Below are positions 25,811 to 34,714 of a stretch of 64,000 bases of DNA, piece by piece. Position numbers and translations under genes: made by a program. This DNA is from Dyadobacter endophyticus (GTDB taxonomy: Bacteria > Bacteroidota > Bacteroidia > Cytophagales > Spirosomataceae), in assembly GCF_014641595.1 (NCBI RefSeq), contig NZ_BMIA01000002.1, forward strand, positions 1,054,001 to 1,118,000, written 5' to 3'. Position 1 is the stretch's first letter, and the number at the start of each line of letters is the position of its first letter. Below the pieces are notes generated by a model that was not told the origin of the DNA, made no database searches, and worked only from the letters and a program-made list of their open reading frames with translations.

Positions 25811-26608
25811 CTATTCAATCCTGATTTTACTTAACTCTGCCAAATGCGCGGGGCTGATGGCCGCTAGGGTGTCCAGAAACGCGATCTGGAACGAACCCGG
25901 CAACTTCGCATTCCGGTAGGCCAGCTCTCCGCAGACGCCCATCGTCGCAGCCGCCGACACCGCCGCATCAAACGGATCATTGCAAATTGCCGCAAATGCG
26001 CCGGCAATGGCGGACGCTGAGCAACCCATACCCGTCACTTTGGTCATCAATGGCACTCCATTCGAAACCCATCCGGTGCGTGCGCCATGCACGATCACGT
26101 CCACTGCGCCGCTCACACTCACAACCGAGCCGAAGCGCGCGCTCAATGCCTGTGCGGCACCAATGCTATCGACGGAATCGGTAGTACTATCGACACCCTT
26201 CGTGCGAACGTTTGCGCCAGCTAATGCAAGGATCTCAGAGCCATTCCCCCGGATAATCGTGGGCGGGGCAGTTTCCAGCAACTCAGTAAGCACGTTATTG
26301 CGGTAAGGCGTCGCACCTGCGCCCACCGGGTCCAGGATAATGGGTTTGCCCAGTTCGGCAGCCTTTCTCATCGCCAGCTTCATCCCTTCGACCCAATGTG
26401 TGGAAAGTGTGCCAATGTTAATCACCAGGGCTCCGGCAATCGCCACCATGTCCTCTACTTCCTCCACGGCGTGCGCCATCACAGGCGACGCCCCCACTGC
26501 AAGCAATGCGTTGGCGGTGAAGTTCATCACAACGAAATTGGTAATATTATGCACCAGCGGAGCCGTAGCATGCAGTTTTTCCAGGTTTGCTTCTAATTGA
26601 ATGACCAT
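25811..26608 (-). CDS. thiM: Hydroxyethylthiazole kinase ThiM
   Basis: 265 residues from the ATG at 26608. This start is preferred because the longer in-frame extension is the translated polypurine repeat, which gives an S/F/P-rich nonsense peptide. ThiM phosphorylates the thiazole moiety for ThiE. Motifs: TAPLVHNITNFVVMNFTANA near the N-terminus, IILDPVGAGATPYR near 115 and KVTGMGCSASAIAGAFAAI near 195. It is the first gene of the salvage operon. No TPP riboswitch core is visible upstream: the short leader holds the repeat at 26629-26732. Confidence 0.95.
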   Translation of the reverse strand: MVIQLEANLEKLHATAPLVHNITNFVVMNFTANALLAVGASPVMAHAVEEVEDMVAIAGALVINIGTLSTHWVEGMKLAMRKAAELGKPIILDPVGAGATPYRNNVLTELLETAPPTIIRGNGSEILALAGANVRTKGVDSTTDSVDSIGAAQALSARFGSVVSVSGAVDVIVHGARTGWVSNGVPLMTKVTGMGCSASAIAGAFAAICNDPFDAAVSAAATMGVCGELAYRNAKLPGSFQIAFLDTLAAISPAHLAELSKIRIE

Positions 26609-26628
26609 CGTTGCTGTTTTTGGGGAGT

Positions 26629-26732
26629 AAAGGAGAAAAGGGAGGAAGGGGGAAAGGGAAAAAAGAAATGCAGCACTTCCTTCCCTCCTCCCTTTCCTCC
26701 CCTTCATCCCTTTTCTCCCTCCACTCCTTCTT
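26629..26732. repeat. Polypurine/polypyrimidine inverted element, copy C
   Basis: The purine arm (26629-26669, AAGGGAGGAAGGGGG) and pyrimidine arm (26676-26732) have an imperfect complementary match. This is the only copy placed between divergent genes (thiM and the HAD phosphatase), so it lies in promoter or leader DNA rather than after a stop codon. Confidence 0.8.
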
Positions 26733-26750
26733 CATCACCGACGAATGTAG

Positions 26751-26758
26751 TAGTTTTG
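26751..26758 (+). promoter_or_regulatory. Bacteroidota-type -7 box before the HAD gene
   Basis: TAGTTTTG matches the TAnnTTTG -7 consensus and lies 34 bases before the ATG at 26793. No good -33 TTTG is visible at normal spacing. Confidence 0.35.
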
Positions 26759-26792
26759 GGTGGTTATCAAAAATTCCCACACTCACCTGATC

Positions 26793-27467
26793 ATGATCAA
26801 AGCAGCAATTTTCGACATGGACGGCCTGCTCATAGACTCCGAACCGATGTGGACGGAAGCAGCGCGTTCTGCCATGCAAAAAGTAAATTTTGAAATCACC
26901 GACGCACTTCGTCTTCAAAGTACCGGCCTATCCATCAAGCTATTTCTCGATTTTTGTCACAAAATACAGCCATGGAACACACCTTCTTTCGAAGAGCTTG
27001 AAATGGAAATACTGGAAAAGGCCCATCACGACATTCTGGCCAATGCCGAAGCTATGCCAGGCGCTATTACATTGATTAAGGAATTGAAAAACCAGGGTCT
27101 GAAACTGGCGGTCGCCTCGGCCTCGCACATGGAACTCATCGAGGGCGTATTAAAAAGACTGGAAATTATTGACTATTTTGACACCTGGCATTCCGGTGAG
27201 CTGGAAGAACATACCAAGCCGCACCCGGCCGTGTACCTTACTACCGCTAAAAAACTCGGGGTTTTGCCCGAAGAATGCATCGCTTTTGAAGACTCACACG
27301 CAGGCCTGCGTTCGGCACACGCGGCGGGCATGGTCACGATCTCGGTACCCGCGGCTGAAGTTTTTGAAGATAAAAAGTTTAATATGGCACATTACAAGAT
27401 TCCTTCGCTCGAAAAATACATCCTGAGCGAGATGTCCGGTGTGCCGCAAAGTGTGATCGAAAACTAA
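26793..27467 (+). CDS. HAD-superfamily sugar-phosphate phosphatase (HxpB/beta-PGM-like)
   Basis: 224 residues from the ATG at 26793, which places the nucleophile motif FDMDGLLIDSEPMW at residue 7; upstream in-frame starts would add a non-conserved tail. Motif II is VASASHM, motif III includes KPHPAVY, and motif IV is AFEDSHAGLRSAHAAGM. The short alpha-helical cap inserted after motif I and SEPMWTEA are typical of HxpB-like hexitol/2-deoxyglucose-6-phosphate phosphatases. The exact substrate is uncertain. The histidine kinase gene begins 28 bases after its stop, so they may share a transcript. Confidence 0.9.
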   Translation: MIKAAIFDMDGLLIDSEPMWTEAARSAMQKVNFEITDALRLQSTGLSIKLFLDFCHKIQPWNTPSFEELEMEILEKAHHDILANAEAMPGAITLIKELKNQGLKLAVASASHMELIEGVLKRLEIIDYFDTWHSGELEEHTKPHPAVYLTTAKKLGVLPEECIAFEDSHAGLRSAHAAGMVTISVPAAEVFEDKKFNMAHYKIPSLEKYILSEMSGVPQSVIEN

Positions 27468-27494
27468 ACCTCGACCCTATCCCGCTTTCCCCGC

Positions 27495-28835
27495 ATGATC
27501 GGACTCCGGCATTTCAGTATTATGATTATGATCAGGATAGCAGTGATTGTCCTGAGTGTCGTTGCCCTTGCCTGGCTAGCGTCCAAGCACACCAACGAAA
27601 CGCTGGTGTACATTCTCGGCACCATATTTATATTCATACAGGGATCGCTGCTGTACCAGTACGTCACGAATGTCAATCGCAAGCTGACCTATTTTCTGGA
27701 ATCGGTAAGGTATTCGGACTTTACCATCAACTTCCGCTCGGACAATAAGATGGGCCGGACGTTCAAAGAACTTAACCAGCAGTTCAACGAGGTTTTGCTG
27801 GCGTTCAGGCAGGCGCGCGCGGAGAAGGAAGCGAATTTGCAATACCTTAATACCATCGTCCAACATATCGGGACTGGCCTTATCACCTTCGACGCCAACG
27901 GGCAGGTAAATCTGATCAACAACGCGGCGCTGCGTATGCTGGGTATTTACCGGCTTCATCAACTGGCCGAGCTCAAAGACAAGCACCCGCGTCTCTACGA
28001 ACTCATTTCGGACCTTGATACCGGCGTACGCGAGCTTTACCGTACGCCCAACGACCAGCCGCTTGCATTGCAGGCAGCCGCCATCCAGCTGCGTGGAATG
28101 TGGGTTAAAATTGTGGTTTTGCAAAACATTCAGACCGAGTTGCAGCAACAGGAGGTGGAATCGTGGCAAAACCTTACCCGCGTGCTGCGGCATGAGATCA
28201 TGAATTCCATGACGCCCATCGTATCCCTTGTGGGCACTATGCGCCTGATCGTGAACGAAGATATCGAACGCTCGACGAGCGACCAGGAGGCGGTAAATGA
28301 TTTAAAAGAAGCATTATCCACACTCGAAAAGCGCAGCAAAGGCATGATGCAATTTGTAAATGCCTACCGTGACTTTACGACATTACCCAAGCCGGTATTC
28401 GCCAACCTGGGCGTAGCAGAGCTGTTGCAGGAAGTTTTACAATTGCTTCAAACCGACCTGACACAATCCGGTGTGATTTGGAAACTGTCTGTAAAACCCG
28501 AATTATTGACCGTAAAAGCCGATGCCAGCCAGATTCAGCAGGTATTGATCAACCTTATCAAGAACGCCTCAGAGGCATTTTCGCACCAAACCGAACGGCT
28601 CATCACGCTCTCGGCCTACCAGGTTGATGGTACCGTCATAATCGAAGTTGCAGACAATGGAGACGGCATCGAGCCCGAGGCTTTGGAGAACATTTTCATC
28701 CCTTTCTACACCACCAAAAAAACAGGCTCAGGCATTGGATTAAGCCTCTCCCGCCAGATTTTACAGCAGCATAACGGCCAGCTCAACGTCGAATCACAGG
28801 TTGGAAAAGGAACGGTGTTTACGTTGGAATTTTAG
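27495..28835 (+). CDS. PAS-containing sensor histidine kinase, NtrY-like
   Basis: 446 residues. Two membrane segments at about 11-30 and 38-57 have almost no periplasmic loop. A PAS domain follows (about 115-215), then a dimerisation domain with phospho-acceptor His233 in LRHEIMNSMTPI, and a HATPase_c domain with N box LINLIKNASEAF, G1 DNGDGIEP and G2 GSGIGLSLSRQI. The HEIMNSMTPI form of the H box is typical of NtrY-like kinases that pair with sigma-54 activators. No response regulator is next to it, so the activator at 15311-16681 is a reasonable partner (inference). The tiny sensor loop suggests it senses membrane or cytoplasmic signals. Confidence 0.92.
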   Translation: MIGLRHFSIMIMIRIAVIVLSVVALAWLASKHTNETLVYILGTIFIFIQGSLLYQYVTNVNRKLTYFLESVRYSDFTINFRSDNKMGRTFKELNQQFNEVLLAFRQARAEKEANLQYLNTIVQHIGTGLITFDANGQVNLINNAALRMLGIYRLHQLAELKDKHPRLYELISDLDTGVRELYRTPNDQPLALQAAAIQLRGMWVKIVVLQNIQTELQQQEVESWQNLTRVLRHEIMNSMTPIVSLVGTMRLIVNEDIERSTSDQEAVNDLKEALSTLEKRSKGMMQFVNAYRDFTTLPKPVFANLGVAELLQEVLQLLQTDLTQSGVIWKLSVKPELLTVKADASQIQQVLINLIKNASEAFSHQTERLITLSAYQVDGTVIIEVADNGDGIEPEALENIFIPFYTTKKTGSGIGLSLSRQILQQHNGQLNVESQVGKGTVFTLEF

Positions 28836-28927
28836 TAGTGCGACGGCTACCGTCGGCGGTCTGAAACGCCCCGTTACAACCATCCCCACCGCCCTGTTGT
28901 CCTGCAACAAACCTAAATGAGAACCCG

Positions 28928-29356
28928 ATGAAAAAGTTTGTATTCGTACTCCTGGCCACCATGGCGGTGGCCTGCAAAAGTACCGGTGTGGATAAGAAAG
29001 AGCAAGGTATTCAATACAAAGAAACCGTCACACTGAATGACGTTCCAAAGGCTACGCTGACGTTTTTTGAAGTGGAAGACAGCCGTTGCCCGGAAGGTGT
29101 GACATGCATTTGGGGCGGCCGGGCGGCAGTTGACCTCCTGCTTGCGGGCGTTACCACCGAGGGGGGAATTAAAGAACACGTCAAAATGTGCCTGGGGACC
29201 TGTGACGCCTCAACAGGCTCGGATACGCTGGAAAAGACATTTGCCGGAGAAAAATACAGGCTTGTGCTCGCCGCCGTCAATCCTTACCCGAAGTTCGGTG
29301 ATTCGACCAGGACCAAAGACAAGTATTCGATACAGCTTAAAATTGAGAAAAAATAG
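28928..29356 (+). CDS. Small lipoprotein of unknown function
   Basis: 142 residues with a lipoprotein signal: MKKFVFVLLATMAVAC, Cys16 in an AVAC lipobox, then KST. The mature part is a compact predicted beta-rich domain with four Cys (CPEGVTC and MCLGTC) that could form two disulfides. I do not recognise a named family. It follows the histidine kinase by 92 bases, with a small GC-rich hairpin in between (GACGG/CCGTC at 28843-28855), and is followed by a terminator. Confidence 0.8.
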   Translation: MKKFVFVLLATMAVACKSTGVDKKEQGIQYKETVTLNDVPKATLTFFEVEDSRCPEGVTCIWGGRAAVDLLLAGVTTEGGIKEHVKMCLGTCDASTGSDTLEKTFAGEKYRLVLAAVNPYPKFGDSTRTKDKYSIQLKIEKK

Positions 29357-29397
29357 CCAGGCGGCCAAGTGATAACCTAAGCAATCAATGCGAGAAA

Positions 29398-29424
29398 GGG
29401 AAGCCAGCCAGCTTCCCTATTTTT
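29398..29424 (+). terminator. Rho-independent terminator after the lipoprotein gene
   Basis: GGGAAGC-CAGCCA-GCTTCCC followed by TATTTTT. The right arm runs into the stop codon of the convergent APC permease (29417-29419). Confidence 0.8.
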
Positions 29425-31108
29425 GTGCCAGTTTGCTCTGTTTATATCCATAGCTAAAATAGATCACCAAACCGATCGCCAGCCAGATCACAAATATCAG
29501 CCAGTTGGAGGCGCCGAGTTCAGTCATCAGATACAAATTGGTCAGGATTCCGGCCACGGGGAGAGCGGAAAAATTATGCTGATAACTCAATATCGAAAGC
29601 GTACACCAGGTGATCCAGAAAATAATCGTGAGTAACTTATGTTCGATAATTTCAGTAAAGCTGAGCATTCTCCATTCAAGAATTATCCCTTGCCCGTAAG
29701 TCAGGATTCCCAGTATCGCCAGAAAGAACAATATACCCACCAGGTATTTCCCATTAATATATGGCACGCGGAATTTGGAACGTGCGGAAATGCCTTTATG
29801 GTCGAGGTAAAGCACACCGCCACACACGAGGATGAATGCAAAGAAAGTCCCCACGCTCGTCAGGTCGACGAAGAAATCCATTTTGAAAAACAATGCAGGA
29901 ATACCTACGACAAAACCGGTTACAATTGTTGCGAAAGAAGGCGTCTGATACTTAGGGTGGATTTTGGCGAAACGTTTCCATAGCAGGCCATCGCGGCTCA
30001 TGGTCATCCAGATCCTCGGCTGGCCCAATTGATAAACCAGCAATGCACTGGTGATGGCGATCACAGAGCTTACCGATATAACGCCGGCCATAAAATCCAG
30101 GCCATTCTTTTGGAATACAAATGCCAGCGGGTCGCTCACTTTCAGTTCGGTATAATTCACCATTCCGGTCAGCACGAGCGTGATCAATACATATAATACG
30201 GTACAAATGACCAGGCAATAAATCATCGCTTTGGGCATATCCTGCTGCGGGTTACGGCATTCCTCGGCAGTCGTTGAAATTGAATCAAAGCCAATGAACG
30301 CGAAGAACACGGCAGCGACGCCACTCAGTACGCCTTTCACGCCGTTAGGGGCAAATGGGGACCAGTTTTCAGGTTTTACATAAAATGCGCCTGCCAGGAT
30401 TACGAGTAACACGACTGCCACTTTCAACACCACCATGATATTGCTGGCCGTCCGCGATTCGCGTATCCCGATGTAAACCAATGCGGTAATGAGCAGGGTT
30501 ACCAAACCGGCGGGCAGGTTGAGCAAAATGTGAAAATCACCGATCATCGGGGCTGACTCATAGGCCGCCGCAGCAACACGCTCATAGTCCGACAATTGAG
30601 CCGCGCCCGAAACCTGCAATTTCTGAAAGGCCTCCCGCGCCGTTTCACCGTTGATCGTAAGCCAGCCCGGCAATGTAATGCCAAAACCTTTGAGCATACT
30701 TACAAAGTACTCCGACCATGAAATGGCCACAACCATATTGGAAACGGCATATTCGAGGATAAGCGCCCAACCGATGATCCACGCGAACAACTCGCCGAAA
30801 GCCACGTACGCATAGGTATACGCACTACCTGAAACAGGCACCGTGCTGGCGAACTGCGCGTACGACAGCGCCGTGAATACGCATGCGATGGCCGTAAAAA
30901 CAAAGAGCAGCGACACCGCCGGTCCGCCATTATAGCTCGCCAGACCAATGGTACTGAAAATCCCCGCGCCCACAATGGCTGCGATACCAAGCGACACCAG
31001 GTCGCGCACGCCCAGCACTTTGGCTAAGCCTCCCTCACTTCCCGAATGGGCATCTTTCAGAATCTGGTCAACAGTTTTTTTTCGGAAAAGAGGAGAATTC
31101 TGGCTCAT
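29417..31108 (-). CDS. APC-family amino acid permease (YfnA/CAT-like)
   Basis: 563 residues with about 12-14 membrane segments. The first segment has SLGIAAIVGAGIFSTIGLAS, the signature of the amino acid-polyamine-organocation superfamily; ISTTAEECRNPQQDMPKAM lies between later segments, as in cationic amino acid transporters. It probably imports amino acids by proton or cation coupling. A long extracytoplasmic insertion around residues 150-195 is somewhat unusual. It is a single gene, with convergent and divergent neighbours. Exact substrate unknown. Confidence 0.9.
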   Translation of the reverse strand: MSQNSPLFRKKTVDQILKDAHSGSEGGLAKVLGVRDLVSLGIAAIVGAGIFSTIGLASYNGGPAVSLLFVFTAIACVFTALSYAQFASTVPVSGSAYTYAYVAFGELFAWIIGWALILEYAVSNMVVAISWSEYFVSMLKGFGITLPGWLTINGETAREAFQKLQVSGAAQLSDYERVAAAAYESAPMIGDFHILLNLPAGLVTLLITALVYIGIRESRTASNIMVVLKVAVVLLVILAGAFYVKPENWSPFAPNGVKGVLSGVAAVFFAFIGFDSISTTAEECRNPQQDMPKAMIYCLVICTVLYVLITLVLTGMVNYTELKVSDPLAFVFQKNGLDFMAGVISVSSVIAITSALLVYQLGQPRIWMTMSRDGLLWKRFAKIHPKYQTPSFATIVTGFVVGIPALFFKMDFFVDLTSVGTFFAFILVCGGVLYLDHKGISARSKFRVPYINGKYLVGILFFLAILGILTYGQGIILEWRMLSFTEIIEHKLLTIIFWITWCTLSILSYQHNFSALPVAGILTNLYLMTELGASNWLIFVIWLAIGLVIYFSYGYKQSKLAQK

Positions 31109-31305
31109 GCAGGCGTCAATTATCAGGTATCAGTTTTTAATAAGTAAGGCTAAAAATAATGATATTCTAAAACGATCCGGGCATTGGCCGAAAATTTGTT
31201 CCTTTTATCCCAAAAAATCAGTAGAAAATTCTTCGATAGGGAAATCAAACAGGTAACGATTGCGTTATCGAACTAATCTCTTTACTCCGATCCATCTATT
31301 TGCCC

Positions 31306-32091
31306 ATGAAAAAAATCACTACATTATTCATCAGCTTCACCCTATCTATTCAATTCATTGCTGCCCAGAGCGTTAAGTCTTATTCTACGGCCCAGGCACA
31401 TTCCCACAATGACTATGAAAGGGTACGCCCGTTTACGGACGCTTATGAGCAGCAGTTCGGGTCGGTGGAGGCCGATATTTTCCTCGTCAACGACACTCTT
31501 TTTGTAGCCCATAACCTGAAAGACATCCGGCCCAATCGTACTTTTAAGGCATTATACCTTCTTCCCATTCTTGAAAAAACCGAACAGAATGGCGGGCGTA
31601 TTTATTCTCAGGACAATATTCCACTGCAATTGCTGATCGATCTCAAAACAGAAGGCGAACCCACACTGGCAGCGTTGATCAAGGTACTGGAACCGTATAA
31701 GAACATCTTTGCACCTGCCGGCAGTGTCAAAGTCGTCGTCAGCGGCAATGTCCCTGATCCGACGCTGTTCGAGCAATACCCTGACTTCATTTATTTCGAC
31801 GGTCGTCCCGAAAACGCTTATACACCGGCGCAGATGGCACATGTAGGGCTGATCAGCCAGGCATTTCAAAAATATTCCAACTGGAACGGCGAAGGCCCTA
31901 TTTTGGAGAAGGACAAAAAGAAGATCCAGAAAATGATCACCGAGGTACACGACAAGGGCAAAAAGGTGCGGATATGGGCCACACCCGACAATATCAACTC
32001 CTGGAAAACCATGATGGCGCTGGGCGTCGATTACCTCAATACCGACAAAGTCCGCGAACTCGGCGATTACCTTCGCACTGCTCCGAGGTAG
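31306..32091 (+). CDS. Secreted glycerophosphodiester phosphodiesterase-like (PI-PLC superfamily) protein
   Basis: 261 residues from the ATG at 31306, which starts a signal peptide (MKKITTLFISFTLSIQFIAAQ). The mature part is a TIM-barrel: AQAHSHNDYERVRPFTDAYE holds the first catalytic His, GSVEADIFLVNDTLFVAHN the metal-binding Glu-X-Asp and second His, then LLIDLKTEG and a C-terminal VRIWATPD...GVDYLNTD. This matches the PLC-like/AIM6-type branch of the GDPD group. It probably hydrolyses a phosphodiester in the periplasm; the substrate is not known. Confidence 0.88.
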   Translation: MKKITTLFISFTLSIQFIAAQSVKSYSTAQAHSHNDYERVRPFTDAYEQQFGSVEADIFLVNDTLFVAHNLKDIRPNRTFKALYLLPILEKTEQNGGRIYSQDNIPLQLLIDLKTEGEPTLAALIKVLEPYKNIFAPAGSVKVVVSGNVPDPTLFEQYPDFIYFDGRPENAYTPAQMAHVGLISQAFQKYSNWNGEGPILEKDKKKIQKMITEVHDKGKKVRIWATPDNINSWKTMMALGVDYLNTDKVRELGDYLRTAPR

Positions 32092-32199
32092 TTTTACAAA
32101 ACAAAATACCGCCCAAGATATTTTTTCAATAGTATCAAATGGCTTTGGGAGAGTTATAGACTATATTGTACTGCCATCAATTAGTCTAACCTGTCCTTC

Positions 32200-33537
32200 A
32201 TGTCTGCCGAACAAACCGCCACGCTTAAAAAAGTCCTCAAACCGATCCACCTCTGGGCCATAGCCGTCGGGCTTGTCATTTCAGGCGAATATTTTGGCTG
32301 GAATTACGGATGGGGCGTGTCCGGAACCGTTGGCTTTCTCATTGCAACGCTGGTCGTGACAGTGATGTATGTGACGTTTATTTTCAGCTTCACCGAGCTA
32401 ACGACTTCCATTCCGCAAGCAGGCGGGCCGTTTTCTTATTCCTACCGGGCATTTGGCTGGTGGGGCGGCCTTATAGCAGGCTATGCCACGTTGGTGGAAT
32501 TTTTGGTAACGCCGCCGGCCATCGCATTCGCGTTGGGCAGCTATACCCATTTTTTGTATCCCAATTTGCAGGTACTGGAAGTCGCGTTCGCTTGCTATGC
32601 CATATTCATCCTGATTAACCTGCTTGGAATTAAGGAATCGGCCACTTTTTCACTCGTGGTCACTGTGCTGGCGGTAGTGGAGCTATTGATTTACATCGGC
32701 ATCGTTGCGCCTCATTTTTCGTATGAGACATTTGTTTCGGAACCGATGCCTTTCGGCTGGGCGGGTGTCTTCGCCGCATTGCCTTTCGCGATCTGGTTCT
32801 ACCTGGCGATCGAGGGCGTGGCAATGGTTGCCGAAGAGGTAGAAGATCCGAAAAAGACCATTTCACGCGGCTACATTTACGGCATCCTCACGTTGGTGGT
32901 GCTCGCACTTGCCGTGATGGTATTCACCGGCGGCGTTGCGCCATGGCAGCAACTCAGCCACATCGACTACCCCCTTCCGGCTGCGCTCGGTATCGTGCTC
33001 GGACGTGACAGTGGGCTCACCCAGCTCTTCGCCAGCCTGGGCCTTTTTGGTCTTATCGCCTCCTTTCACGGTACAATTATCGGCTATTCCCGACAAATCT
33101 ACGCCCTCGCGCGCGAAGGTTACCTGCCTTCGTTCCTTGGAAATGTGAATGCCCGGTTTCAGACGCCGCACTGGGCGCTTCTCGCGGGAGGTATCGCGGG
33201 TTGCCTGGCATTGTCGCTCGGTACGACCGACCAGGTGATCATCCTCGCTGCATTAGGCGCGGTGGTAATGTACATCATCAGCATGGTGGCGTTGTTTGCT
33301 TTAAGAAATAAAGAACCGGAGCTCGAAAGACCCTTTAAGGTCCCGGCATTCCCCTACTTTCCGGCCATCGCCCTCGCGATTTCCGTGCTCTGCCTGATTG
33401 CGATCGTATATTACAACTGGAAACTTAGCCTCTGGTTCTTTGGCGGACTGGCGGTTATCGCAATGCTCTTCGGGCTGACAGGTCGCCACAAAAGCCTGGA
33501 AACCGTGCAACGCCCGGAGGAACAGCGTCACCCATAG
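32200..33537 (+). CDS. Ethanolamine permease-like APC transporter
   Basis: 445 residues with about 12 membrane segments. The start, LKPIHLWAIAVGLVISGEYFGWNYGW, and the segment TSIPQAGGPFSYSYRAFGWWGG are characteristic of the ethanolamine permease (Eat) group. So are EGVAMVAEEVEDPKKTISRGY and GYSRQIYALAREGYLP. It would import ethanolamine by cation coupling. No ethanolamine ammonia-lyase or microcompartment genes are in the window. The GDPD-like enzyme just upstream (108-base gap) could release ethanolamine from phospholipid headgroups, which would make the pair functionally coherent (inference). Confidence 0.88.
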   Translation: MSAEQTATLKKVLKPIHLWAIAVGLVISGEYFGWNYGWGVSGTVGFLIATLVVTVMYVTFIFSFTELTTSIPQAGGPFSYSYRAFGWWGGLIAGYATLVEFLVTPPAIAFALGSYTHFLYPNLQVLEVAFACYAIFILINLLGIKESATFSLVVTVLAVVELLIYIGIVAPHFSYETFVSEPMPFGWAGVFAALPFAIWFYLAIEGVAMVAEEVEDPKKTISRGYIYGILTLVVLALAVMVFTGGVAPWQQLSHIDYPLPAALGIVLGRDSGLTQLFASLGLFGLIASFHGTIIGYSRQIYALAREGYLPSFLGNVNARFQTPHWALLAGGIAGCLALSLGTTDQVIILAALGAVVMYIISMVALFALRNKEPELERPFKVPAFPYFPAIALAISVLCLIAIVYYNWKLSLWFFGGLAVIAMLFGLTGRHKSLETVQRPEEQRHP

Positions 33538-33555
33538 TCCGAAAAAACAGCGCGT

Positions 33556-33586
33556 CCGGTGTAAACAGCTATTCTCCACCGGTTTT
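33556..33586 (+). terminator. Weak terminator after the ethanolamine permease
   Basis: CCGGTG ... CACCGG with a 15-base loop, followed by TTTT, 18 bases after the stop codon. The stem is only 6 bp. Confidence 0.4.
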
Positions 33587-33660
33587 CGCTTCACCCATCA
33601 ACAGGCTTTTGGTCGTAAAATGTGTTGCATTCAACAACCCGAAAAACTCCCGAACCACGG

Positions 33661-33679
33661 TAATTAGAGAATCTAATTA
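33661..33679. promoter_or_regulatory. Operator-like perfect palindrome in the 442-base gap before the LytTR regulator
   Basis: TAATTAGA-GAA-TCTAATTA has perfect 8-bp arms and lies about 300 bp before the regulator gene. It could be a dimeric repressor site. The rest of the 33538-33979 gap is A/T-rich and, apart from the weak terminator at its left end, shows no gene or other structure I can support. Confidence 0.3.
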
Positions 33680-33979
33680 TGCAAATATTTAGTTAAATAG
33701 ACCAAACTTAAAAATTTGGTTTTGTTGAGCCTCATAATAAAACTATTACTACAAACTAACAATCCCTTGTGCAATAAGGCATTTTGCTTTTATTTTAAAG
33801 GCGGGATGCGTAAACGGCGGTATCTGATGGATAATTCGATATATTCGGCCAATCCAACGTTATAATTAATTCGTATATTATCCTATTATTTGTACACTAA
33901 CGGCTCTTTAACCGCGGCTGCTTCAAAACGTAAACCTTTACATTCACATTAAGGCAGGCAAAGGCTGGCTATATCAAAG

Positions 33980-34714
33980 ATGAATATTCTAATCGTTGAA
34001 GACGACTTTATCATTGCGAAACATCTCCAATTTTTGCTTAATGGTTTTGGCTACCAGGCAAATGATATTGCGACCGATTACACGACAGCCACTGAACTAC
34101 TCGACAGCAAGGTTTTTCACCTGGCTCTTCTGGATATCAACCTCAATGGTTATCAAACGGGTATCGACCTGGCGCATTACATACGGGAGAATTTCAAAAT
34201 CCCTTTTCTGTTTCTCTCGGCCCACGACGACATTGCGGTAGTCAATGCGGCATTGCAGGCTGCACCACACGCATTTTTACAAAAGCCTTTTCAAAAAATC
34301 ACGGTATATACGGCTGTGAAGCTGGCGCTGAAGAATTACCGCCTGGCCGCGCTCGCTGGTGAAACTACCTCGGAGGAGAAGGAAGACACGACGGTCATCA
34401 CCGACGCGCTTTTTATCAAGGAAAAGCACATGTTCACCAAAATCATGCTCACGGACATCCTATATATCCGCAGCGATGACAACTACCTGGAGCTCCACAC
34501 GACAAAGAAAAAATATACCATCCGCGAAACGCTGAAAAACATGCTTCAGCAGCTTCCGACCAACTATTTTTTCCGCGTACACAAGTCGTTTATCATCAAT
34601 CTCAACGCCATTACGGCCATAGACTATGTACACGTGATGATCAACGACATTGAAATCCCGATCACGAATGATAACCGGACTGAACTCCTCAGTCGAATAA
34701 AAACATTCTCCTGA
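33980..34714 (+). CDS. LytTR-family response regulator
   Basis: 244 residues. The receiver domain (1-120) has Glu7/Asp8-9, phospho-acceptor Asp52 in LALLDINLNG, a conserved Ser/Ala switch (FLSAHDD) and Lys in LQKPF. A LytTR DNA-binding domain follows (about 140-244) with IRSDDNYLELHTTKKKYTIR and FFRVHKSFIINLNAI. Such proteins activate or repress genes by binding pairs of short direct repeats. No partner kinase (usually a LytS/histidine kinase-type protein) is adjacent, so it is an orphan here. The flanking gaps of 442 and 430 bases are the largest in the window. Confidence 0.93.
   Translation: MNILIVEDDFIIAKHLQFLLNGFGYQANDIATDYTTATELLDSKVFHLALLDINLNGYQTGIDLAHYIRENFKIPFLFLSAHDDIAVVNAALQAAPHAFLQKPFQKITVYTAVKLALKNYRLAALAGETTSEEKEDTTVITDALFIKEKHMFTKIMLTDILYIRSDDNYLELHTTKKKYTIRETLKNMLQQLPTNYFFRVHKSFIINLNAITAIDYVHVMINDIEIPITNDNRTELLSRIKTFS

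Noticed and set aside
26609..26792. TPP riboswitch before thiM
   Set aside because: A plus-strand ACCTGATCATGATC near 26786 loosely recalls part of a THI box, but it is on the wrong strand for thiM and the other conserved segments (CTGAGA, GCGTAGGGA) are missing.
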